Assembly: GCF_903819165.1 (NCBI RefSeq)
Contig: NZ_CAIJCS010000014.1
Span: 1 to 64,000, forward strand
DNA from: Aedoeadaptatus nemausensis
Lineage (GTDB): Bacteria > Bacillota > Clostridia > Tissierellales > Peptoniphilaceae
Direction of reading: 5' to 3'
DNA length: 64,000 nucleotides
Shown: piece by piece, positions 27,682 to 35,585 of the stretch
Layout of the letters: each line of letters opens with the position of its first letter
How positions within the stretch are numbered: the stretch's first letter is position 1
The notes under the pieces: generated by a model
What the model was told of the DNA's origin: nothing
The model's input: the letters and a program-made list of their open reading frames with translations, nothing else
Databases searched by the model: none
Program-made: the position numbers and the translations under genes

Positions 27682-28884
27682 ATGCACTATAGCAGAATGG
27701 AAGAAGCGGTTTTTCTTAAAAGGGAAAATCGCTTCATTGCGTATATAGAAAAAAACGGGGTAAAACTTCCCGTCCATGTACCCAATACGGGCCGCTGCCG
27801 TGAGCTTTTCATTTCGGGGCGGAAAGTAGTTTTAAACGGTGCGGAGCCCGGCTCCAAACGAAAGACAGCCTACTCCCTCGTTACCGTGGATAAAGGGGGT
27901 ATGTGGGTCAATATCGATTCCCAAGCGCCCAATCATTTAGTGGCGGAATATCTGGCCACCGAGCCTACGCTGAAGGGTTTCGGGAAAATTCACAGCTTTA
28001 AGCGAGAAGTTACCCACGGCGGAAGTCGCTTCGATTTTTACGTCGAAGGGAGCGAGGGGAGCGGCTTTATAGAAGTGAAGGGCGTAACGCTTGAAAAAGA
28101 CGGCCATGCCCGCTTTCCCGACGCTCCGACGACGAGGGGTACAAAGCATCTCCGAGAATTAGGCGAGCTTGCGGCGGCGGGAGAAAAGGCCGGCGTGTTT
28201 TTTGTCGTGCAGATGAAAGGCCCCGTGCTCTTCAGTCCCAACGACGAAACCGATCCGAACTTCGGCGACGAACTCAGGAGCGCCTATGAAAAAGGCGTGG
28301 AAATTTATGTAATGGATACATTAATCGAGAGGAATCAAATGAAAATAGATCGGGAAGTGTCCTTCGATCTATACGAACCGCTCGAAATGGTGGTTGCGGA
28401 AGAAGACGATTTAGAAAGCGTCCTTTCATTGGTTCAGAGCGGACGTGAGAAATTAAAGCGAGAAGGCGTGAATCAATGGCAGGGGATGGACCCGACGGAA
28501 GAGACTATATTGGAAGGTATTTTAAAAGGTCATACTTTCATCTTCAAAGATAATGGTAATATCGTCGGCACTGCCGTTTTAGCTGAGGGAAAGGACCCGA
28601 CCTACGCCGCCATCGACGGTGCGTGGCGCACTGACGGGGAGTACCTTACCATCCACCGCTCCGTGGTATCGGAAAAATACGTAGGCAAAGGGATGGGGCG
28701 CCGCATGATGAATCGTATTAAACTATATGCAGCATCTCGAAATGTGGATGCTATTCGAGTAGACACCCACGAGGACAATAAAGCTATGAGACGATTGATC
28801 GAGATTTCGGGCTTTTCTTACTGCGGCATCATTACTGTGGCCGACGGTACGGAGCGCGAGGCCTATGAATGGAGTTTAAAATGA
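27682..28884 (+). CDS. SfsA-GNAT fusion protein
   Basis: A 400-residue fusion. Residues 1-230 match SfsA (sugar fermentation stimulation protein A), a nuclease-like fold: VPNTGRCRELF, NSQAPN-type IDSQAPNHLVAEYL, SRFDFYVEG and FIEVKGVTLEKDGHARFPDAPTTRG, with the acidic/lysine residues typical of the PD-(D/E)XK-like core (Asp in SRFDF, Glu-x-Lys in EVKG). Residues 235-400 are a GNAT acetyltransferase, with the CoA-binding EKYVGKGMGRRM (motif A) and VDTHEDNKAMRRLIEISGFSYCG (motif B). Reading is continuous, and an unbroken linker DLYEPLEMVV joins the halves. The acetyl acceptor is unknown. It overlaps cbiA by four bases. Confidence 0.85.
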   Translation: MHYSRMEEAVFLKRENRFIAYIEKNGVKLPVHVPNTGRCRELFISGRKVVLNGAEPGSKRKTAYSLVTVDKGGMWVNIDSQAPNHLVAEYLATEPTLKGFGKIHSFKREVTHGGSRFDFYVEGSEGSGFIEVKGVTLEKDGHARFPDAPTTRGTKHLRELGELAAAGEKAGVFFVVQMKGPVLFSPNDETDPNFGDELRSAYEKGVEIYVMDTLIERNQMKIDREVSFDLYEPLEMVVAEEDDLESVLSLVQSGREKLKREGVNQWQGMDPTEETILEGILKGHTFIFKDNGNIVGTAVLAEGKDPTYAAIDGAWRTDGEYLTIHRSVVSEKYVGKGMGRRMMNRIKLYAASRNVDAIRVDTHEDNKAMRRLIEISGFSYCGIITVADGTEREAYEWSLK

Positions 28885-30212
28885 AGCGTCTTATGATTTC
28901 CGCCGCGAGTTCAGGCGCCGGAAAGACTACAATTACCATGGGGCTGATTCGCGCCTTTACACGCCGCGGCTTAAATCTGTCCACTGCCAAAATCGGTCCC
29001 GATTACATCGACCCAATGTATCACCGCGCCCTCGGCGGCGACGGTTACAATCTGGATTCCTTTTTAATGGAGGAAAATTACATTCGATCCCTTTTATCCA
29101 AGATGGAAAAGACGGATCTCGTACTGATTGAAGGCGCTATGGGTTATTACGACGGCATCTATACCACGACAAAAGCATCTTGTGCGGAAATGAGCGTCTT
29201 AACCGACACGCCGACGATCCTCGTTATGTCGGGGAAGGGGAAGGGCGCGAGTTTGGCGGCGGAGATAAAGGGGTTCTTAGACTTCGACCCCAATCGCATT
29301 GCCGGGATCATTTTAAATGAAACGAAACCTATGCTCGCATCCTATTATGAAAAAATAATCGAAGATTACACCGGGCTTCCGCTCCTGGGGTGTATTCCCT
29401 CCGTCGAAGGCAGGCTTTCATCCCGCCACTTAGGCCTCCTTCGGCCGGAAGAGGTGGAGCATTTAAGAGTATACGCCGATCAATTGGCGGATTTGGTTGA
29501 AGAGCATGTGGATATGGAGAAGCTTCTCGATCTCGCCGATGTAAAGCCGACAGATGCAATGGGTCGGGAAAAAATCGACATAGGCAAAGTGAAAGTCGCC
29601 ATTGCAAGAGACGAGGCTTTTCAATTCTATTATCGAGACGTCCTGGAAGATTTCCTGGAGGCCGGAGTGGAGTGGATTCCCTTTTCGCCCCTTCACGATT
29701 CCTTACCGAAAGGCATTTCGGGGCTTTATTTAGGAGGCGGTTATCCCGAGCTCTACAAAGATGAGATTTCAAACAATGCGGCTCTTAAAGAAGAATTACG
29801 AGACTATCTAAGTAAAGACCATTTGCTGATCGCCGAGTGCGGTGGTTATATGAGCCTTCTGGAATCTATAGATGATGTGTCGGCATGGGATCTTTTGCCG
29901 GGTAAAGCCGGGATGACGGATTCTTTAAAGAACTTCGGTTACCACTTTATGGAATCGAAAACTGACGGCCTATTAATGAAAGCGGGCGAGTCAGTACCCG
30001 TTCATGAATTTCACTACGGACAGACCACGGTAGTCGGGGAAGATTTTACGATGAAAAAAGCCAAACGCAATAGGGAGCGCAAGGCGGGTTTTCATGGGGA
30101 AAATCTTTATGCAGGCTTTCCCCATCTTCATTTAAGCGGCAATCATAATTTACGGCGACGAATTTTAATGAAACTGAAGGAGGCGACACCGTGGCAGGGA
30201 TTATCTTATTAG
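28881..30212 (+). CDS. cbiA: Cobyrinate a,c-diamide synthase
   Basis: A 443-residue enzyme amidating carboxylates a and c of (hydrogeno)cobyrinate. N-terminal dethiobiotin synthetase-like ATPase: SAASSGAGKTTITMG (Walker A), KIGPDYIDPMYHRALGG, LIEGAMGYYDG. C-terminal class I glutamine amidotransferase-like domain with GGGYPELY and the nucleophile Cys in IAECGGYM, and the FHYG motif near the end. The ATG at 28881 has GGAG seven bases upstream and overlaps the preceding stop (ATGA); an in-frame ATG at 28869 is less well placed. No cobalamin riboswitch precedes it. Confidence 0.93.
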   Translation: MKRLMISAASSGAGKTTITMGLIRAFTRRGLNLSTAKIGPDYIDPMYHRALGGDGYNLDSFLMEENYIRSLLSKMEKTDLVLIEGAMGYYDGIYTTTKASCAEMSVLTDTPTILVMSGKGKGASLAAEIKGFLDFDPNRIAGIILNETKPMLASYYEKIIEDYTGLPLLGCIPSVEGRLSSRHLGLLRPEEVEHLRVYADQLADLVEEHVDMEKLLDLADVKPTDAMGREKIDIGKVKVAIARDEAFQFYYRDVLEDFLEAGVEWIPFSPLHDSLPKGISGLYLGGGYPELYKDEISNNAALKEELRDYLSKDHLLIAECGGYMSLLESIDDVSAWDLLPGKAGMTDSLKNFGYHFMESKTDGLLMKAGESVPVHEFHYGQTTVVGEDFTMKKAKRNRERKAGFHGENLYAGFPHLHLSGNHNLRRRILMKLKEATPWQGLSY

Positions 30213-31669
30213 GCACCGCATCCAATGCGGGAAAGAGCGCCATGGTGGCGGCGCTCCTTAGAATCTATAAGCGTCGCGGCTTTAAGGTATGTCCCTTTAA
30301 GGCGCAGAATATGGCGTTGAACAGCGGCGTCACAAAAAGCGGCGAGGAGATCGGCAGAGCGCAACTTATGCAGGCGGAGGCGGCGGGAATCGAAGCTGAT
30401 CACCGAATGAATCCCATTCTTTTGAAACCGACGGGGAAGGGCGTAAGCCAGGTTATCGTAAACGGCAGGGTTTTAAAAAATATGAGCACGAAAGAATATT
30501 ACGCATCGAAACCTGAGCTGTTTAAAGAAGCGATTGTCGCTTATAGATCCCTCGAAAAAGAGTACGATATTATTATTGCCGAAGGTGCGGGGAGCGCCTC
30601 GGAGATTAATTTAAAATCGGTAGATATGGTGAACATGGGCTTTGCCAAGTCGGTAAATATTCCGGCACTCCTCGTGGCGGACATCGATCGCGGGGGAATG
30701 TTCGGTGCCGTCGTGGGGACGCACGTTTTGTTCGATGACGAGGAGAGGAATCTTTTTAAGGGAACTATCGTCAATAAATTTCGGGGCGATGTGTCTATTC
30801 TTGAACCGGGACTTGAAATGCTTGAAGAATATACGAAAAGGCCCGTGCTCGGCGTCGTGCCCTATATGGATATTACATTGGATGCGGAAGATTCCCTGGC
30901 TACACCCTTTCAGTGGAAACAAAATGCCCCGATCGACATCGCTGTTATAAAATTTCCCCACGTCTCCAATATTACGGATGTGGCGCCTTTCGCACTCTAC
31001 GACGATGTCTCCCTTCGCTATGTGGAGCGAGTGGAAGAAGTGGGCGATCCTGATCTATTAATATTGCCCGGGACGAAAAATACTATGGCGGATTTAAAGT
31101 GGTTAAAAGAATCCGGAATATACGCCCGGGTGCTTCGTCATGCACACAATAAAAAGCCGCTCTTCGCCATATGTGGCGGCTTTCAAATGCTCGGTGCACG
31201 CATACGAGACCCCCATAAAATCGAAGAAGGAGGCGAAATCGACGGCCTCCACCTTATAGATGCAGACACGGAAATTACATCTGTAAAGGAACAGAAGCGA
31301 GTTGAAACGACCATTACTTACGGAGGCGATCTTCTACGTTATGGAGAGGAACTAAAGGTAAAAGGCTACGAACTTCATATGGGTCGTACCACCTTATCGA
31401 AAGAGGAGAAACCATTAACTGAATATGGAGGTGTGGTACTCGATGAGCATATATTCGGATCCTATCTTCACGGCTTTTTTGACGCTCCGGACATAGCCGA
31501 CAGTGCGATCAATCGATTGCGAGAATTAAAGAATCTGGAGCGAGGCGAATCGGTAGACTATTTAAATTTTAAAGATATGCAATACGAAAAACTTGCCGAC
31601 GGTGTAGAGGCGGCCATCGATATGAACATCCTGGATAAAATCTTAGGCATCAAAAAAGAGCGGATCTGA
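30191..31669 (+). CDS. cobQ: Cobyric acid synthase
   Basis: A 492-residue glutamine-dependent enzyme amidating carboxylates b, d, e and g to give cobyric acid. Features: LLGTASNAGKSAMVAALLRI (Walker A), CPFKAQNMALNSGVT and GRAQLMQAEAAGIE characteristic of CobQ, IAEGAGSASEINL, DIDRGGMFGAVVGT, and a C-terminal amidotransferase domain (LILPGTKNTMADL, FAICGGFQMLG with nucleophile Cys, and LHGFFD). The GTG at 30191 has GGAGG about eight bases upstream and lies 22 bases inside cbiA. It ends the long run begun at tcdA. Confidence 0.94.
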   Translation: MAGIILLGTASNAGKSAMVAALLRIYKRRGFKVCPFKAQNMALNSGVTKSGEEIGRAQLMQAEAAGIEADHRMNPILLKPTGKGVSQVIVNGRVLKNMSTKEYYASKPELFKEAIVAYRSLEKEYDIIIAEGAGSASEINLKSVDMVNMGFAKSVNIPALLVADIDRGGMFGAVVGTHVLFDDEERNLFKGTIVNKFRGDVSILEPGLEMLEEYTKRPVLGVVPYMDITLDAEDSLATPFQWKQNAPIDIAVIKFPHVSNITDVAPFALYDDVSLRYVERVEEVGDPDLLILPGTKNTMADLKWLKESGIYARVLRHAHNKKPLFAICGGFQMLGARIRDPHKIEEGGEIDGLHLIDADTEITSVKEQKRVETTITYGGDLLRYGEELKVKGYELHMGRTTLSKEEKPLTEYGGVVLDEHIFGSYLHGFFDAPDIADSAINRLRELKNLERGESVDYLNFKDMQYEKLADGVEAAIDMNILDKILGIKKERI

Positions 31670-31685
31670 AATGGTCCGCTCTTTT
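31654..31685. terminator. Bidirectional terminator between cobQ and mgtE
   Basis: AAAAGAGCGGA and TCCGCTCTTTT form an 11-bp stem, T-rich on both strands. The left arm overlaps the cobQ stop. Confidence 0.8.
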
Positions 31686-31689
31686 TTGA

Positions 31690-33048
31690 TTACAGTAATT
31701 TCGGTAGAATCGTCGTAGCCAGTCCAAGGAAAATAAAGAAGCCGCAAATATCCGTCGCCGTCGTTAAAAAAATAGGAGAGGAGATGGCAGGATCGATTTT
31801 CATCTTATCGAAGAGTAGTGGAAGCAGGAAACCTACGACTCCTGCTATGACCATGTTTAAAATCATGGCGGCAAAGATAATAAGACCTAAATAGAAATTT
31901 TGGTACTTCAGATACAAGACCACGGCTGCAAAGAGACCGATGACGGCGCCGTCGAAAAGGCCTAATGCGATCTCTTTCAGAATAAGGGACAAATCATCTT
32001 CTAAGCTGATTTCATCCCGGGCGAGACTCGTAAGCACGATGGAAAGTGCCTGATTGCCTGCATTGCCTCCCATCCCCGTTACGATGGGCATGGCGGCGGC
32101 GAGTGCTACAACCTGGCTGATGGTAGACTCAAACATACTGACCACCGCCGAGGCCATAAAGGCCGTAAACAAGTTGATTACGAGCCAGGGTAGGCGGCTT
32201 TTAATGGAGTGGAAGAAACTGGAGTCGTATTCCTCATCTTTCGAAACCCCACCCATGGCGAGAATATCTTCATTATGTTCTTCTTCCATAACGTCGATAA
32301 TATCGTCGCTTGTAATGACGCCTAATATGGCCATGTTTTTATTGACGACCGGAAGATATTTCAGATCGTATTTATAAATGAGGTTGGCGGCCTCCTCCTG
32401 ATCCTGTTCGGCGTAAACGAAGAAAGGATGGTTTTCAACGAGATCGGCCAAAGGTTTAAAGCCGGGAGCCACGAGAATATCTCTTAAATTAACGATTCCC
32501 TGAATGCGGTGGCGATCGTCTGTAATAAAGATGGATTCGATAATTTCGGTGGTCGGTGCGATTTCCTTTATTTTTAAGAGGGCCTCCCGCACAGTTAAAC
32601 TTTGACGCAGAGATATAAATTCCGTGGTCATAATCCTGGCGGCGCTGTCCTCTTCATAGGAAAGGATCATCTTTAAAATGTCGGACTCGCTCGCCTTCAT
32701 ATAGTTTAAAACTTCCTTGCGTCGTTTCGTCGACATAAGGCCCAGCAAGTCTGCTACATCGGCGTTCGTCATAAAGCTGAAAATTTCGATTAATTCTTTC
32801 GTAGAATAAAACCGCGTCATTTTAGGTTGCAGATCGGGCTCGGCATTTTCTATTAGATCGGCGACCTGTTCGGCATCGAGCATAAATAGGAAGAATTGAA
32901 GATCTGCAGGTTCCAGATCTTCTAAAACCTCGTCGATATCCACTGCGTGGTATTGATCAAAAAAGGCAGAAGCATCATCGACATCGCCACGTCGAATGAC
33001 CTGTTCCAATTGTTCTTTTAAAAATTCGTAGTCGGATTCATATTCCAA
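31690..33048 (-). CDS. mgtE: Magnesium transporter MgtE
   Basis: A 452-residue MgtE-type Mg2+ channel. N-terminal helical MgtE_N domain (LEDLEPADLQFFLFMLD), two CBS domains (about 130-260; MTTEFISLRQSLTVREAL, YLPVVNKNMAILGVITSDDIIDV) that gate by sensing Mg2+, and five membrane helices with the pore segment MPIVTGMGGNAGNQALSIVL. The start is a choice: AGGAGG lies eight bases before TTG at 33048, whereas the ATG at 33054 is only two bases from it, so TTG is preferred. It has its own extended -10 promoter and a short leader without an M-box. Confidence 0.92.
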   Translation of the reverse strand: MEYESDYEFLKEQLEQVIRRGDVDDASAFFDQYHAVDIDEVLEDLEPADLQFFLFMLDAEQVADLIENAEPDLQPKMTRFYSTKELIEIFSFMTNADVADLLGLMSTKRRKEVLNYMKASESDILKMILSYEEDSAARIMTTEFISLRQSLTVREALLKIKEIAPTTEIIESIFITDDRHRIQGIVNLRDILVAPGFKPLADLVENHPFFVYAEQDQEEAANLIYKYDLKYLPVVNKNMAILGVITSDDIIDVMEEEHNEDILAMGGVSKDEEYDSSFFHSIKSRLPWLVINLFTAFMASAVVSMFESTISQVVALAAAMPIVTGMGGNAGNQALSIVLTSLARDEISLEDDLSLILKEIALGLFDGAVIGLFAAVVLYLKYQNFYLGLIIFAAMILNMVIAGVVGFLLPLLFDKMKIDPAISSPIFLTTATDICGFFIFLGLATTILPKLL

Positions 33049-33078
33049 ATACATCACCTCCTTTTTAACTTCTATTTT

Positions 33079-33087
33079 ATTATACCA
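33079..33087 (-). promoter_or_regulatory. Extended -10 promoter of mgtE
   Basis: On the minus strand TGGTATAAT is an extended -10 element about 30 bases before the start. The leader of roughly 20-25 bases is too short for a Mg2+ riboswitch. Confidence 0.6.
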
Positions 33088-33156
33088 TTCTATTATTAAT
33101 GGAGTGGCTATAAGCTTTAATCGGGAGGTTAAAAACATAACATAAAGTCACAAAGC

Positions 33157-33173
33157 TGTAACAAAGAAGTAAC
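33157..33173 (+). promoter_or_regulatory. WalR-like direct repeat upstream of NlpC/P60 gene
   Basis: TGTAAC, five bases, AGTAAC: this fits the WalR (YycF) box TGTWAH-N5-TGTWAH at 11 of 12 positions. A further TGTAAC (33202-33207) lies in an inverted repeat GTTAC-ATTTT-GTAAC at 33193-33207, overlapping the promoter's -35 region. WalR typically controls secreted cell-wall hydrolases, consistent with the downstream gene. Confidence 0.45.
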
Positions 33174-33213
33174 ACAAATGACCCATGAAATAGTTACATT
33201 TTGTAACCGATCA

Positions 33214-33222
33214 TGTTATAAT
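33214..33222 (+). promoter_or_regulatory. Extended -10 promoter of the NlpC/P60 gene
   Basis: TGTTATAAT, extended -10, with TTACAT at -35 spacing. A leader of about 100 bases follows, with AAGGAG before the ATG. Confidence 0.6.
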
Positions 33223-33326
33223 TTCCAAAGATCATTAAGAAATATCTAAATTCCCGAGAGAATTCATGACGTTTGACGTTTGTTTTAAACGAAACAGATG
33301 ACTTACATAAGGAGTGTAGCTTTTAA

Positions 33327-34406
33327 ATGAATCAGAAAATTAAACTTACCATCGGAACTGCAGCACTGGCATTAATTTCAGTGGTAGGTCTAAGAGATAC
33401 CGGCGTTTTCGTTCAGGATCATAGCACGACATTGTACAGTGGCAAGCAAATCGGTTTTGCCGTTGAGGAAAAGGCAAATATTATCGATACCACCGACAAT
33501 GGTTATATCGTAAAAAAGGGCAACGCTAAAGTAACGGTTCCGAAGACTAAAATTCTCGTAACCGAAGGTAAACCCCAAGAATACGTCGTAAAGAAAAATG
33601 CTGTTCTTAGAAAAGACGGCAAGGTTGTTCGCAATCTTTTTATCGGCGAAACACTGGAAGCAGTAACACACTACAGCAAGGGCGTGGCGGTCAACACCGT
33701 CGACGGTCTTTTCGGCTCCATAGAATACGGTTTTGTCGAAGCTGTAGAAGGTCCCTACACCACAGCTGCAAAAGTAAAGCAAGATTTAACCCTTGAAAAT
33801 ACGAACGGCGTTTTCACAGTTAAGAAAAATAACACTGTCAATGTCGTAGGATATAAAGACGGTCTTTTTATCATCTTAAATGAAGAAGGCAAAGACTTCC
33901 AAATCGATCCGAACTATTTAGATTTCGGCGAAGGTGGAGTGCAAGCCGTAAAACGTGAAGTTATTCAACGTCAGGCGCCGAAGGTAGAGGCCAAAGCTGA
34001 AGTAAAGGGCGCTCCGGCTCCCAAGGTTGACGGCGCAAAAGCACAACGCGTCATCGATTCCGCTTACAGCAAAATCGGCTCCCCCTATGTATGGGGCGCA
34101 ACAGGCGGAAACGGATACGATTGCTCCGGTTTGGTATATGCAATTTATGTAAAAGAGATGGGTATCTCCCTTCCCAGAACCTCTTCGGCACAATCCCAAG
34201 TGGGCACGCCGGTAGATCGTTCGGAACTGCAAGCCGGCGACCTGGTCTTCTTTAACACCACCGGTAAAGGTGTCAGCCACGTAGGCGTTTATGTCGGCAA
34301 CGATGTATTCGTTCACGCTGCCAGCGGAAGTGCAAGAGTTAAAGAAAATAAATTAACTGAAAAATATTACAGCTCACGCTTTGTCAACGCGATGCGCGTC
34401 CTGTAA
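33327..34406 (+). CDS. Secreted NlpC/P60 peptidoglycan endopeptidase
   Basis: A 359-residue exported cell-wall hydrolase. N-terminal hydrophobic signal segment (LTIGTAALALISVVGL, about 7-22). Residues 35-205 form a beta-rich region with two SH3-like units. A proline/lysine/alanine linker (215-237) precedes the C-terminal NlpC/P60 domain (240-359), with the catalytic Cys266 in YDCSGLVYAIY, His318 in SHVGVYVG and His330 in FVHAAS. It should cleave the stem peptide at the D-Glu to diamino acid bond. It has its own promoter with WalR-like boxes and its own terminator. Confidence 0.92.
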   Translation: MNQKIKLTIGTAALALISVVGLRDTGVFVQDHSTTLYSGKQIGFAVEEKANIIDTTDNGYIVKKGNAKVTVPKTKILVTEGKPQEYVVKKNAVLRKDGKVVRNLFIGETLEAVTHYSKGVAVNTVDGLFGSIEYGFVEAVEGPYTTAAKVKQDLTLENTNGVFTVKKNNTVNVVGYKDGLFIILNEEGKDFQIDPNYLDFGEGGVQAVKREVIQRQAPKVEAKAEVKGAPAPKVDGAKAQRVIDSAYSKIGSPYVWGATGGNGYDCSGLVYAIYVKEMGISLPRTSSAQSQVGTPVDRSELQAGDLVFFNTTGKGVSHVGVYVGNDVFVHAASGSARVKENKLTEKYYSSRFVNAMRVL

Positions 34407-34417
34407 ATGGAACGGAA

Positions 34418-34442
34418 GGAGCGGCACAGCCGCTTCTTTTTT
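34418..34442 (+). terminator. Terminator after NlpC/P60 gene
   Basis: GGAGCGGC and GCCGCTTC form an 8-bp stem (one G-U) with an ACA loop, followed by six Ts. Confidence 0.85.
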
Positions 34443-34456
34443 ATTAGGAGGATTTT

Positions 34457-35281
34457 ATGAAATACGACATTTCCCCGTTAAGAGACAAAGTCAAGTGCAT
34501 ACTACGAGACAAAGCGGACCGGGCAAGGGAGCGTGAAATTGGCTACAAGCTTTTAATATTACGAGTCGGCGATAATCCGGCAGACATAAGCTACGAGAAT
34601 TCCATTAAAAAATCCGCCGATAGTGTGGGCATCGAGGTAGAAGTGTCAACTTTTGCCGAATTGGCGACGGAAAGTGAAATCATCGCCGAAATAAAAAGAG
34701 GTAATCTCGACGAGAAAGTCGGGGGAATCCTATTGTTCCATCCGCTGCCGAAACATTTAGATACAGATGCAATTGACAGTGTCATCGACAGCGACAAAGA
34801 TATTGACTGTTTGGGACCGTCCAATCAATGGAAAGTTTTTACATCCAAAGCTTCCATTTATCCGGCCACGGCCAAGAGCGCGCTTTTAATCGCTAAAGAT
34901 ATGATGGACTTAAAGGGTAAACGGGTACTTATTATCAATCGCTCCATGGTTATCGGTAAGCCTCTTGCCATGATGTTGCTCGATGAAAATGCTACGGTTA
35001 CTATCGGCCATTCTAAAACCGAATCAATCCCCGAACTCGCGAAAAACTTCGATCTCGTTGTCTACGGTACGGGACAATGTCGATGGGTGGACGAGTCCTT
35101 CGTATCGAAAGACCAGTGTATCATCGATTGCGGCATCGCCTTTACAGAAGAAGGAAAGATGGTAGGAGATGTGGACTTCGATCGGGTGGTGGACGAGGCA
35201 AAATATGTTACTCCCGTTCCGGGCGGCGTCGGCAGTCTGACCAATCTCTTATTACTTGACAATATGTTCCGGCACAAATAA
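34457..35281 (+). CDS. folD: Methylenetetrahydrofolate dehydrogenase/cyclohydrolase FolD (variant active site)
   Basis: A 274-residue FolD-type protein interconverting 5,10-methylene-, methenyl- and 10-formyl-tetrahydrofolate. Recognised by INRSMVIGKPLAMMLLDENATVTIGHSKT (NADP-binding), DIDCLGPSN and TPVPGGVGSLTNLLLL. In bifunctional FolD the motif is YxxxK, with the Lys essential for cyclohydrolase. Here it reads YENSIKK: Tyr46 is kept, the Lys position is Ile50, and lysines occur at 51 and 52. GGVGPMT has become GGVGSLT. It may be a divergent but active clade, or dehydrogenase-biased. A strong AGGAGG ribosome site lies upstream and a terminator follows directly. Confidence 0.88.
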   Translation: MKYDISPLRDKVKCILRDKADRAREREIGYKLLILRVGDNPADISYENSIKKSADSVGIEVEVSTFAELATESEIIAEIKRGNLDEKVGGILLFHPLPKHLDTDAIDSVIDSDKDIDCLGPSNQWKVFTSKASIYPATAKSALLIAKDMMDLKGKRVLIINRSMVIGKPLAMMLLDENATVTIGHSKTESIPELAKNFDLVVYGTGQCRWVDESFVSKDQCIIDCGIAFTEEGKMVGDVDFDRVVDEAKYVTPVPGGVGSLTNLLLLDNMFRHK

Positions 35282-35313
35282 AAAGATCGAGTGAAACTGC
35301 ACTCGATCTTTTT
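35281..35313 (+). terminator. Terminator after folD
   Basis: AAAAGATCGAGTG and CACTCGATCTTTTT form a long perfect stem with a six-base loop, T-rich on the plus strand. It begins at the last base of folD. Confidence 0.85.
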
Positions 35314-35357
35314 GTACTATAAAGTCCGTGGATATACCTGGGATTACATTCTAAATT

Positions 35358-35389
35358 TAAAGGACCTCGAATCACTTCGAGGTCCTTTA
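35358..35389 (-). terminator. Hairpin ending the PBP/small-peptide transcript
   Basis: TAAAGGACCTCGA and TCGAGGTCCTTTA form a 13-bp stem with a six-base loop, starting four bases after the stop of the small minus-strand peptide gene. The U-tract on the minus strand is interrupted (TTTAAATTT), so its strength is uncertain. Confidence 0.6.
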
Positions 35390-35393
35390 CATA

Positions 35394-35528
35394 TTATCTG
35401 CGTCTCAAGATTTTCCATAAAATGTACTTTTTGAAAATTCCTCCCGATGCCTTTCGCACGGGTTTGTGGTTTAGGGCTTTAAACGCTTTCGTAAAAGCTA
35501 ATATTTTTAAAATTTTCTTAAACTTCAT
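35394..35528 (-). CDS. Unrecognised 44-residue highly cationic peptide
   Basis: I do not recognise this peptide. The frame starts at ATG 35528, with GAGGAGG five bases upstream, one of the best ribosome sites in the window. It encodes 44 residues: 11 Lys and 4 Arg, no Asp or Glu. An N-terminal KFKKILKILAFTKAFKAL stretch (2-19) would form an amphipathic helix; a short turn (NHKPVRKASGG) follows, then a second basic-hydrophobic stretch IFKKYILWKILRRR. It lies 57 bases downstream of the class A PBP gene on the same strand and just before a hairpin, so it is probably the last gene of that transcript. The composition resembles membrane-binding or nucleic-acid/polyanion-binding peptides; function unknown. 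Confidence 0.6.
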   Translation of the reverse strand: MKFKKILKILAFTKAFKALNHKPVRKASGGIFKKYILWKILRRR

Positions 35529-35585
35529 ATCTGCCTCCTCACTATACATATAGTTTACCCAAAAGGCCGGTAGTTACACATTAGT

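Noticed and set aside
28881-31669. Biotin-type dethiobiotin synthetase for the N-terminal ATPase domains
   Set aside because: Both proteins also carry the class I amidotransferase domain with ECGG/ICGG nucleophile motifs, which defines CbiA and CobQ.
35314-35585. Possible non-coding RNA in the folD-PBP gap
   Set aside because: The structure seen is accounted for by two terminators and the short cationic peptide gene; nothing else stands out.
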